Shown piece after piece: positions 1 to 11,100 of a stretch of 64,000 nt of DNA. The position numbers and the translations under genes are program-made. The notes under the pieces were generated by a model. It was not told where the DNA came from. It saw only the letters and a list, made by a program, of their open reading frames with translations, and ran no database searches. How positions within the stretch are numbered: the first letter of the stretch is position 1; every line of letters begins with the position of its first letter. The stretch is from Siphonodentalium dalli (Eukaryota > Mollusca > Scaphopoda > Gadilida > Siphonodentaliidae): assembly GCA_032622095.1 (NCBI GenBank), contig CP136065.1, forward strand, positions 18,400,134-18,464,133, given 5' to 3'.

Positions 1-49
1 AAATAAATAAAGAGAAAATCGGATCTCGCAGTAAGCCAAATAGACTAGT

Positions 50-302
50 CATTGATGGCTATGTCGAGAGGGCGGCTCTAGTTCAGTCCGTAGTAATTGA
101 TGGCAACGCCGAGTGAGCGACTTCAGCATGTGCACAGTCCACAGAGAAATGTCCTTGATAGCAATGTCGAGTGGGCGACTTTCATAGAGATTAAAGTCGG
201 AGGCACATCAAAAGTTTTCATCTCGAGATGGAACATTTAATTATAAAGCTCCTCGTAAACGCCTCTGTGTGGTCATTGATGTCTCGAGTACAGGGAGTGA
301 GT
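50..302. repeat. Degenerate short tandem repeat, about 4 copies
   Basis: Copies of a motif like TTGATGGCAATGTCGAGTG followed by GCGACT recur near 50-75, 98-122 and 150-180, with a weaker copy near 272-300. Spacing is about 50 bp at first and then longer. No open frame is conserved between copies. It looks like an old minisatellite and has no visible relation to the gene that follows. Confidence 0.55.
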
Positions 303-1279
303 GTAAATGAAGAGAAGAGCTCAGTCCGACTCAATCAATTTCGTGATGCTGTCATAATACGTAATGCTAAATATCAGCAATTCAAACTCGGCACACGAGA
401 CACGTAAATATGATATCAGTAAAACCTCAGAGATGAACATACAGAGTGCTATGGATTTTGTTGCACAGTAAATGGGGTAATAAATTACATAAGTATTGTT
501 TTGCAATCGTATATAGCGGTTTGTTCGCCTGCTAATTTGGGCGAAATTCTCATAAGAAAAATGACATATTACATCACACACATTATGTGTTGTGTGGCAG
601 TTTTACATGGCACTATATGTCATGCCATAAGTATGGGGACATCAATTTAAAAATGCCTTCATGAACCAACACGACCCCAGTTAGTGGCCCTTGTTTCAAT
701 GAAAGCTACAGGTAAAAAGGCCCAAAGGCATATAGTTCGTTTTATAAAGTAAAGATATCAATCCAAGTATATTTATTTATTATCAGTGTAATAACAAATG
801 GGAGAGAAGGTTGGGAATACAAAACAAATAGTTCTTAGAATTGTATTTTGCGGCCTTGGGTAAAGAACTAAATTGACAATTCAATTAACAAATTCGATAA
901 ATGTATAAATTATTAGATATTATTACACGATGAATTGCTTGAAAAAGTAAATGAATATTATCTGGCTATAACTTGATATATTCCTAGAGCAACAGAAAAA
1001 GTCGGGGGTCACAATTGTTGGAGGTATATATTGAAGTCATCGAGATACTTTGACGGGAAGTTTTGTCTGATATGGTGTTAGAGAAATCATGGTATCATGG
1101 TATAAGCAAAATACACACGTAATGTGTCTGAATAACAAATTTACTTTACTGGTGGGATTGGCATTGGCTGAAAAGCCTTTGAAATATTGTGATTCTTTTA
1201 CTACTAACATTTTAACACGAGGATCGTGGACTTGAAACTCGAGTTGATATTCGTAGATTACACTCGGGTCCACCCTGCT
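303..1279. other. Unassigned AT-rich stretch
   Basis: I see no recognisable gene. Two minus-strand open frames (86 and 87 codons) match nothing I know and have no supporting splice signals. The stretch lies upstream of the first receptor cyclase exon in the window and could belong to an intron of that gene. Confidence 0.5.
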
Positions 1280-1905
1280 CTCCTGGGTTCTTTTAGACAA
1301 TATCGGCTTTAAAGGGGTTAATATAATTGGTGCTGGACAACAGCAAGTTAATTTTCACAACGTATACATCCTCCTACCACAAGGTATCATATCATATCAT
1401 ATTATACTGTCTGCATGGTCATTAGACATCAATATATAGTGTGATCGGGCCTCTGGGTCCGCCCGGTTCTTTTACGACAATATCGGCATTTCAAGTCTTT
1501 ATAAAACCGGCGGTGGATGACACAGCAAGCACATTTTCACAAAATAGTATGTATCATACTTCCACAAGACATCATACTATACTTTTCATGTGCCCACTGG
1601 TCCGGGCCCCCCTGATCCATATCGACATTTAAGGGGTTACTGAACCCGACCGTGAACGATATGGCGAGTCAATATTCACACTCAATGTTCTTTTAGCCAA
1701 TATCGGCATTAAATGGGTTAATAAAACCGGTGGTGGGCCATTAGTCATCAGTATATAATGTGATCGTGTCTCTGTGTCTGACTGGGCTCTCTCGGGTTCT
1801 TTGAGTCAATATCGGCATTTAAAGGGTTAATAACCCACCGGTGGATGACACAGCCAGTCAATGTTCATATTCTATGCGTATTTTTTATTATACTGTCATA
1901 AGGCT
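1280..1905. repeat. Diverged tandem repeat, about 5 copies
   Basis: The phrase AATATCGGCATTTAAAGGG followed by TTAATA and a CCGGTGG-like stretch recurs at about 1297, 1472, 1617, 1694 and 1803. Copies are separated by ACAGCAAG and TTTTCACA-like filler and (AT)CAT-rich DNA. Units differ in length (about 80-175 bp) and are well diverged, so this is an old array. The GC-rich tail at 1925-1970 (CCCGCCCGGGCCCACCCGGG) is of the same style. Confidence 0.6.
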
Positions 1906-1920
1906 TCACATTAGACTGTC

Positions 1921-2884
1921 CGTGGCCCCATGGTGCCGGGCCCGCCCGGGCCCACCCGGGCTCGCCAGGGTAATAATTAGCACAACCCCATTATATGCTT
2001 GCCTGTAACATAGCGGAAATCATCCGAAACGTAAAAAGGTTGTCTGGAAAGAAATATCAAATTTTCACTGGCGGCTTACAAATATAAAAGCAGGATAAAT
2101 TGTGGTATATATGTTGTAATGATTGACTTCAGACAATCCTCTCACAATGGCACCATTTCAGTTCACCATTGGTTAATTATGTCTGTATCTTTCCCGACGT
2201 TTTTGCTATCCAGTGATCAATAGAGGCGGATGTTCTTGACGTAATCATGGCGTCTTCCTCGCTGCGATGATATACCTCTCGGTTGATACATTATACTTCT
2301 CGCCTGATACATTACCGCTTCGTGATAAGTCATGGCGACATTGTGTAACGGGGCATATATTTGATTTCTCGCCGAATTTGATCTTATCACATTGGTTAAT
2401 ATCTGGCTGTCATTTCGCAGTCTTTCCCATTTATCATTTATTCTGCTTCGATGGAGTCGCCGACGCGAGTAAGACTGATCGAGCTGTTTATTCCCCGTTT
2501 GATATTGTAACCAAAGTCATTCACGGATCTCGCTGGCGAAGAATTTGTAATTCTGTCGCTTTTTTGCAACGATTTTTCATACTACGAAAAGGTCGCTGTT
2601 CTCCCTTCTGTGAAGTTACATAATCTCATTTCGTCGAACAAGTTAGCAGTTGGTTTGTTTTATGTGTGCACCATCGCATTATCTGCATCACTGATATGCG
2701 GAGTAATCTCGAACACGTGGCATACAAGACAACGCCATTATAACCAGGAAAGAGTAAAGCACAAATATATCAGAACATATTCTAAGAATGGCTGAGCAAA
2801 TGCTTGCAAATCGATTCAATGTGAGATAAGCGCTTATCTTTTGGCCACATCTATAGAGAGAAATGATGGATATCCATAACTGGA
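1921..2884. other. Unassigned; one 118-codon open frame
   Basis: An ATG-initiated open frame at 2267-2623 (+) and an overlapping one at 2610-2795 with a hydrophobic stretch resemble no family I recognise. Without a homologue, splice sites or a promoter I do not call them genes. Confidence 0.4.
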
Positions 2885-3440
2885 ACTTCCTGAATTTTTT
2901 ACGAAAACCATGTGCCAATGCATTCTCTTATATATGCGAGTCGACCATAGGTCGCCTCGCATATATAAGAGAATGCATTGGCTTAACAAATTTTATATTA
3001 TTTTGTATTATAATTGTTACAATATGTAAGAAAAAAATATATGATAATTTTTTTTTAAGAATGAAAGAAATAATGATTAAAAATTATTAAAGAATGTAAG
3101 AAAAAATTATAAAAAATGATAATGAATGTAAGAAAAAATTAAAAAATTGTTTAAAATGTAAGAAAAAAATGATAAAAAAAATTGTCATAGAGTTTAAGAA
3201 AAATTTATAAAAACTGATAAAAATTGTTAAAGAATGTAAGAAAATTGATAACAATTGTAAAAGAATAAGAACAATTTATAAAAAAAACAATGATAACAAA
3301 TTGTTAGGCCAATGCATTCTCTTATATATGCGAGGCGACCTACTCGCATATATAAGATAATGCATTGGCACAAGGTCTTTAATGTTGCGCCAAAGCAGCT
3401 CCCGTCATGAAAGGGATATACACCGGAGATTGAGGTTTCG
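2885..3440. mobile_element. Composite miniature element with two palindromes
   Basis: Two copies of the roughly 70-bp palindrome (2914-2982 and 3308-3369) bracket a very AT-rich core with repeated GAATGTAAGAAAAAATT-like phrases. The right flank (GTTGCGCCAAAGCAGCTCCC then GTCATGAAAGGG) recurs inverted near 27920-27950 and in relic form near 42245-42272, so it is part of a mobile unit. No coding capacity. Exact termini and target-site duplication were not resolved. Confidence 0.6.
2914..2982. repeat. Palindrome module copy (GCCAATGCATTCTCTTATAT type)
   Basis: A near-perfect inverted repeat. The left arm starts GCCAATGCATTCTC and runs through TTATATATGCGAG, the centre is TCGACCATAGGTCGC, and the right arm is the complement. 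Other full copies: 3308-3369 (short centre), 15172-15240, 18275-18343, 20335-20403, 20470-20538, 25928-25996, 28058-28126 (diverged), 30705-30773, 30863-30931, 32946-33014, 33159-33227, 42128-42191 (diverged), 52261-52331 and 52552-52589 (shortened). Half copies: 18018-18056, 22046-22074, 27985-28031, 42217-42242. Confidence 0.9.
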
Positions 3441-3747
3441 CGACACTTTATAGCAGCGAGCGCAGCCATTATTACACAATTTTAGGATATATGCCCCTAT
3501 GAGTATCCACCAAGTGATAGAGATTATATAATATTCACAAATATACTCCCCTTTTACTAAAAATCTAAACATTTCAAAACTAGGAGCTGTAGATATTCCC
3601 AGCATTGATAATAATAGAGCAGTAGAGTCCAGAAAAAACATTTAAGCATAGAACCACTTAGAACACACGTCGGTGCATCGGCAAAAACAACATGTTCACA
3701 TTAAAATGATAATACAATATATTTGTGAGCTTCCTCTTTCAAATGGT

Positions 3748-3909
3748 ATATATTTAATAAATAGATCATGGCTTTGAGTTGTCTACGCGGGTATAGTGCC
3801 CATGTATTGTGTTGGGTATAGTCCACAACGCGAAGCGGAGTGAACGCTCCGCCCCACTGGGCACTATACCCGCGTAGTCAACGACAAGACATGCTCTATT
3901 TATTATATT
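3748..3909. repeat. Long hairpin, about 160 bp
   Basis: The arm TCTACGCGGGTATAGTGCCC (3782-3801) is matched by its complement GGGCACTATACCCGCGTAG at 3859-3877. Pairing continues outward through TTTAATAAATAGATCATG against CATGCTCTATTTATTA. The loop holds CACAACGCGAAGCGGAGTG, also partly self-complementary. It is consistent with a small fold-back element. Nothing is recognised in 3441-3747 or 3910-4342. Confidence 0.8.
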
Positions 3910-4342
3910 TCACCGAATATTCGAACTTCACATAATATACACCACATAACCGTATCCTACTAACACCAACTGATGGACTTTTCAAATTCCCTTCATAAGA
4001 CATTAATGGAAATCAAGTTCAACTCGATTTACTGAGAACAAATATGATTATCCACTTACCAATAAATCATAAGCATATTAAGATAAGCATGATCGTGTTG
4101 AAATCTAGCTCGATAAATCGAAACGCACAGTATTTAGGTTTTTCTTTGAATGTACGAAAACCCGAAGCCGTACCACAATGTGAACTCAACCGAATGTTGC
4201 CACTTCGCAAGTTGACGTCGAACCTGTGACCAAATTTAATTTCTTTTAGACACGCCTTGGACACATTTCTGTATATATGTTATCGAGCGTGTTACCTCTG
4301 TTCATTGCTTTTTGCATGCAAATTTGGTATAGTAGTGTGATA

Positions 4343-4903
4343 AATTTAGCACGACACTGTACAAGTATAACACAACACTACACATATAGGACATAAATCT
4401 CGACCAATCAGAAGTTTCCATTTCTGGGCGAGGTGAAATATTAAAGAATACAATGTGATCTTGGGATTCGAGCATCGATTATACGTGGGCCTTTGGTAAC
4501 ATCGCTTTGGCTCACCATTATATAGGTATAGTGATGCCCTAAATAATCGACTCCTTAACCACAGCATAATTATGGGTAATTTTTCAGGATTTTCGGAAAT
4601 ATGGCTTGTTGCCATTCATCGGACAACTCTCACCGAGAGCTTTCCTTTGAATGGCAACAAGCCATATTTCCGACTAAATCCTGAAAAATTACCCATAATT
4701 CTGCTGTGGTTAAGGAGTAAATTATTTAGGGCATTACTGTAGATCAACAGGACCCACCAACATAAATTTAGCACGATCCTGTACAAATATAACAGAACAC
4801 TTCGCATATAGGACATAAATCTCGTCCAATCAGAAATTTCCATTTCTGGGTGAGGTGAAATATTAAAGAATACAATGTGTTCTTGGGATTCGAGTATCGA
4901 TTT
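4343..4903. mobile_element. Palindromic element between ~140-bp direct repeats
   Basis: The centre, 4532-4736, is a roughly 205-bp palindrome starting TGATGCCCTAAATAATCGA and ending with the complement. Its arms contain AAATATGGCTTGTTGCCATT. It is flanked by two direct repeats (4343-4481 and 4765-4903) sharing TAGGACATAAATCTCG, CCAATCAGAA and GAAATATTAAAGAATACAAT. A second copy of the palindrome without the direct repeats lies at 36624-36830. The layout suggests a fold-back transposon that inserted in, or duplicated, its target region. Confidence 0.75.
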
Positions 4904-4950
4904 TATTAGTTTGTAAATCATACATATTTATTTATTGATTATCCACTCAG

Positions 4951-5102
4951 GTGTACAAGGATTTATGTCAAAGATTGATGCCCATTGTGATGCGGAGGGA
5001 AACTATACGGTTTATTCATGTAAGCCGTATACCAACACCAGCAAGAGCTACACGATGAAACCAGTTGGACATTTTGAAATGATGGGAAATAACCAACTAC
5101 CG
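4951..5102 (+). CDS. Exon: membrane-distal juxtamembrane part of the ectodomain
   Basis: The acceptor is ATCCACTCAG at 4941-4950 and the donor GTGAGT starts at 5103. The exon opens with the last two bases of a split codon and encodes residues 1-50, including [20 protein letters not shown] and later PVGHFE. This matches the end of the ANF-receptor ligand-binding fold, where the DAEGNYT phrase is typical. Two N-glycosylation sequons (NYT, NTS) agree with an extracellular location. It ends in phase 0. Earlier ectodomain exons (several hundred residues) are not visible in 1-4950. Confidence 0.88.
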
Positions 5103-8100
5103 GTGAGTTGATTAACGGATGCAACTCTCATATACAGATCCAAGTAAATGCAGCTCTATGGCGCACATGTTGCAATTTGTGTACAGACTGTTCCATATAA
5201 TGCGTGCGTGTTTGTCTTGAACAAACACCGAATGTTGGATGAGTATAACAAAGGAAGCAACATGTGAACATCATGTTTCATTGTTGAAAAAACGAGACCA
5301 CAATATAGCGAACCATGCATATATTAAGCCGATGTCACTGAACCAGTTCATTGTAATACATTTGTTATGTTTTGAACATACTATTAGTTATCTTCAGCAA
5401 TATCAGGGGTATGTGGAGATTTAATATCTGGATGTCGATTTTGAACCGCTTTGTGGAGCTGAGAGGTTCAAAAAGAGTGTTTTTAAGAGACATCCAGCTA
5501 TTAAATCTCTATGTACCCCATATATATAATTATATATATATATTATTGATTCTTTTATGTCTATCTTGTCATATATGTCATGTAATGTAGGTGCAAAATT
5601 AATAAATAAATATAAAGGAATCAATTTCTGTACCGTTACCATGATAATTCTCGACAATAATTGACAAAACAGGATTGGATGTTGCAGCAATATAACTACA
5701 CGAGTTGAGGAAATCGCTAGATATATAGTGCTGTAATTTATAGTAAATCCGTTAGCACATTATATGCACGATTTGAATGTGAAGATGTCCTATAGTATTG
5801 TACAATATATTAGATCCACGGACCAACATCAATATAACGAAAATAGTACCGTGTCTGGATAACCAAAGCTAGTTCTGAAAAGAAACTAAATTTGAGAAGT
5901 TCTGTATATATAACACCGTTCTTATTCTCATATAATCGATGAAATTTCCTTTGCGAAGCGCACGTGTATATTCAATACAATTGGGATAATGTTGAAGACA
6001 ATAAACTCGATGATCTATTTTTTGAAGATTTGTCAGTCAATTTTCGGAAAGATATACATGATGATCAGTTGTAGAGAACAAATGATTTTCATGACTTACG
6101 CGACCCTAATATTGTGATATTGGGTAACTTCCTTGAGGGTGTGTTTATATTGCTGTAGATCTGTATACAGTTCTACACGCATACTGGTGTACACGGGTTG
6201 ATACAGAAATGCACACAGAAAGAAAACAGTATTCGTTCGTGTGAGCAAAAATCGTGTCCGTTACACGTCACGGTCAACACCGAGGCATAAGGCATAGGAA
6301 TAAGCAAATATCTTATAAAGTGGTTCGAATCATACATATCAAACCGAGAACAACGCGTAGTGTTAGGATCATACTCCTCTAAGTGGGGAGGGGTCACAGC
6401 GGGAGTACATCAAGGCTCTATACTAGGCCCCATTTTATTCCTGGTATACATCAACGATATTGTACCAAATATAGCATGCAATGTCCGTCTTTTTGCCGAT
6501 GACACGTCCATTTCATTACGTATTGATGACCCAATTATAGACTCAATCAAACTTCAGGATGACATTTTTCACCTAGAATCGTGGTCAAAACGATGGCTTG
6601 TGACATTTAACGGTACAAAAACCGAATCCCTAACATGCACCAGAAAAAAGAAACTTATCGTACACCCAGTCCTACAAATGAATGAACAACAAATAAAGGA
6701 AGTTGAAGTGCATAAGCACCTAGGAGTTGTACTGAGCAAAGATGGTACATGGGGGGCGCATATCAATCAAATGGCGACCTCCGCGTGGAAATCAGTATCT
6801 TACCTCCGAAAATATCGATATAATCTGAATAGATCATCTCTACAAAAGTGTTATTTTACCCTGGTTAGACCCGTGTTAGAGTATGCTTGCGTTATTTGGG
6901 ATGGCTGTACTAAGCAGGAGTCTGACGAAATAGAGAAAATACAGTACGAAGCCGCGCGAATCATAACAGGTGCCACCAGATCGGTTAGTAATTCCACGTT
7001 ATTAAAGGAAACTGGATGGGAAACTTTGAAAGCGCGACGAACTAAATATAAACTTAAACTATTCTACAAAATGATTAATGGCATGTCTCCTACATATCTG
7101 CAAAATCATGTTCCTCGCACGAATATTGCAATATCCGGAATAAAAACCAGACAAGCAGACGCTCTCAGAATCCCCGAATTTTACTCAGAAACCCATAGAC
7201 GCTCTTTCATCCCCTCGACAACAGAGCTGTGGAACAACCTCGACCATAGCGTAAATATGGAATCGTTAGCTTCGTTCACAAAATCGTTAGAGACCAACCG
7301 AACTAAAATCCCCAAGCACTTTAACTGCTCACATTCGCGCCATTCTCATATTCTACACGTAAGACTACGGTTGAATTGTAGTAACTTAAACTACCACAAA
7401 TACGCGAACTTCCTAACTGACAACCCGTATTGTGTATGCGGTGATCTCGAGGACAGCGAACATTTTCTACTGCATTGTATAACATACTCTATACAGAGAA
7501 CCGCATTGTTAAATACGTTATCTGAAAAATGTGACCCAACAACAGAAATACTTCTACGTGGGTCATCCGACCTTTCATACGAAACCAATTCTATAATCGC
7601 CATAGAAGTTCAAAAGTACATAAAGAATACCAAACGTTTTTCTTAAATGACAATCCCACATACGAGTCTGGAAAAACAAAACAAAACAAAACAAAAAACA
7701 AACAAATGTGACTGATGATTGATACGCCGCGAAGAAGAAAACACCACAAGGGTTGTCCGTGTATTGGGGTGTCCTCATCAACAGCAAACCATACCATTCC
7801 AAATGCTATACTTTCTTTTCCTCCCTAAAATCTATAATCTAATTTGATACATCCGTCATACGATTTCATACCTCTTTTCTATCTGAAACAAATCGCATTT
7901 CCTCTGTATCCTCACTAACACATTCAACTTAATATTACGTTTATACTAACACCACCATCGTCCATAGTTCTACGTTAATACAAGAAAACTGAAATATCCT
8001 ATCGTCACCCCCTTCCCACCACGCGTGCATATAATATAATCTCTTTCTCGACGAGCTTGTTATCAACACCTGATAACAAAGACTCATCCTTTGATATTGG

Positions 8101-11100
8101 CTGCTCCCGCATGGTGGGATGGGGTAAATCGTCCACGGAAACGACTCATATAAGCACATACGCTTGCTGTCGGATCCGATCCATGAAATCTTGATTCATC
8201 CTATATTTGTAATTGTATATATAATGAAATTACATGGAATAAATACTGTTTAAACTAACACCGAGGCATTGCGACAGGCAAATCTGATTTGATTAATTGT
8301 TACTCGGGCTTCTCGTGCGACTTTCATTTTTTCTTCAAACCGTTATCAACTGGTGTAAGAATAAACTGCTTTGGTCTGCTGGTAGTTGACTCATGTTTTT
8401 GTCTGGCCTAAACTGACGCGACTTATAGTGAATTGTCAATTACCAGAGTAATGATGAGCGCGCGTTCACTATCAGTAGTCATATTGTGATCACAGTAATC
8501 TGCGACACGTGACTTCACACAGATCTGTATATAGATATGCAGCAATGTAAACGATCACTGAACCACACGGCCATTTTTTTTGTCCATAATTACCTGATCA
8601 CTTTGTGTTGCGAACAATTTATGTTGTCCAATAGGCTACTATATTTTCAATCAGCAGTACATATTTACAATATACGATGAATATGACATAAGTACATTCC
8701 CATGCAGTACAAATGGTGTCGATCCATGATTCTTAAGTCCTCATATCGACATTCCATAAGTATGTGTATGTTTGACCTACATTGATTCCCGCTTGTGGAT
8801 AGACGTGTGGTTACTGGGTTACAGTTTGAGGTGTAAATGCACAGCAAACACAATCATTCTTATTTGGTTCTACAAATTGTTTCAATAGCGGAACCACTGG
8901 ACTAGTTTCTTCGCGACCATAGAACCATGGTTCTTCGTTGGAATGGTGAGGAACCAAACAAGGATGCTTTCAAAGAACTAGTTCCTGATATACAAAGCAC
9001 CACAATTAGAAAAAGTTAGGTTCCATAATGTTTGTCTCAATGACAGAATCAAGTGGAGATTCAACTTGGTTCTCTCCAACTAGGTTCTCCACCAAGAACC
9101 AAATGAGGTTCTTTTCAAAGAACCAACTTGGATCTTCACGAAGTACTGAAACGTCAGTTGCACAGTTAGCTTTTTGCAAAGAGCCGACCTACATGGATCT
9201 TCACAAAGAACCAGATTATATCAACAATAGGACTCGTTTGTATGTTGGTTCTGAGACACCCACAAACTTGTGATCCACCCTTTATCTGATGTCGTGTTAA
9301 TAACCGTCCTGAACCAATTATTTACAGAACGGTCCTTCGCAGAAAAATAAATAATTAATGAATGACCTATTTCCAGGTGTCTGAGAAGCAAATTACATTA
9401 AAACCAATGTGTTGGAATTATCTGGTTCTAAGTCTCTGGGAACCACTGTAACAGTACAGTCACGTCGATAATAAATCACAGTATTGTTTCAAAGATCAAA
9501 ATATACAGAAAGTACTGGAAAGTATTTAAAAAATAAAGAGAAAGCATTTAAAATGATATATAAAAAATAAATATATATATACTAGATTGTACTGGATTGT
9601 ATGCCGCTCATATGCATGCCAATCATGTCAATCGAATGCCATTACCCTGGTGGCATCTGAGGCAAGGACAATAACCATGTAATCAAGAGCTAACTTAAAA
9701 CCATGGAACCAATCAAATCTGTTCTGTTCTTAAATATACTTACTAACCATCCATGTGTTGTCCTCATTTCAGAGTTTTCAGTATTTTAATGGGAAAGAAA
9801 TAGACTGGGTGTTGGGCGTCCCTCCGATAGATGCACCGGAATGTGGATACAGGGGAGAACACTGCATCCCACGGAAAAGTGAGCCAAGCAAAGAGTTTCT
9901 ACTCTTAAAATATAATCTATAGGTTATTTACCCCCGATACAATATAATGGGTCAACTGTAAAAGTGCCTATAATCTGAACAGTTCCCACCAATGAATAGG
10001 AATCCTCCAATCTGCACCTGTATTCGTTGTTTGTCTGTTTGCCATCTGTTTATATTTCCTGAAAATAAATCCATCCCGATAAACAATATACCATTCCAAT
10101 GTATACTGTATACACGAAGAGATAATTTGTTTTGTAACGAATGGTTAAATCATTCCTTATATGTATAAGTTTCTTGTCTATCAAAACGAATGGGTATTAT
10201 ATATGAATGCATTTCAAATACACATGTGGTGTCCTCGGACTGATGGTGTCAATGTGAACAAGATGACTTCCTAACAAATGTTTCTGTATACATGTACGCT
10301 AATTGGGAAGCAGATTTTAATAACACACGAAAGCCAGCATACCAACTTACAGTTAAATAACAAGGCAGTAAGATATAACGATTTCAATAGAAAATTGGTG
10401 GAGTATACAGTATGCATGTGGTATGTCGCGTTTTCTATCCAGATGTGTTCCCCAACTTAAGTTGTTTAGTACTGAGAGAAGCCGGTCGGATATATACGCG
10501 ACTGTATTAGAACTCGTGAGGCACAGTCGTGCTGAATTAATTAACATGTCTCTCTGGGCAGAGTTACTTTATCGAGAGATACGACACTCGCATACAGCTC
10601 TATGTAATTAATTTGCACTCTTAGCGTGGGCTTCTGAGAGGGTCTCTATGCCAGGAGAGATGGCTGGCAATAGAAAACTAATAGGGAATAAACTATGTTT
10701 TATCACATAATTTGTCACGTTTGTCCAGTGTTTCACAGACAAAAAAATCACATACACGCTCATGCTAGTGGAGATGGGAAAATTTACAGATGACTAATTT
10801 TTAGTAACTTTCTATCCTTGCGATTCGTTGTTTCCTGTTTAGTGTCGTGATGTTGAAATTTTAATGTTGCATGGATTCTCATAATGATAAGTAGATCCGT
10901 GATTTTCTTGCCAACTGAATCACAGCATTGGAATTTCACATCACTGGCACCATGCATGGTTGCTCTCAGCCTTGCATGTAACTTGCCAAGGTACATTACA
11001 TTTGGAAAGAGGGTGACTAATATTCCTTCAAGGAGAGTGAATTTCATGAAGGTTTCGTCAGTCGGGATTTTGAATCCCCCAGCATATTCTCCTCTGGATT

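Noticed and set aside
2267-2795. Two overlapping plus frames, one with a hydrophobic stretch like a membrane anchor
   Set aside because: No family resemblance, the second lacks an ATG, and no splice support was seen.
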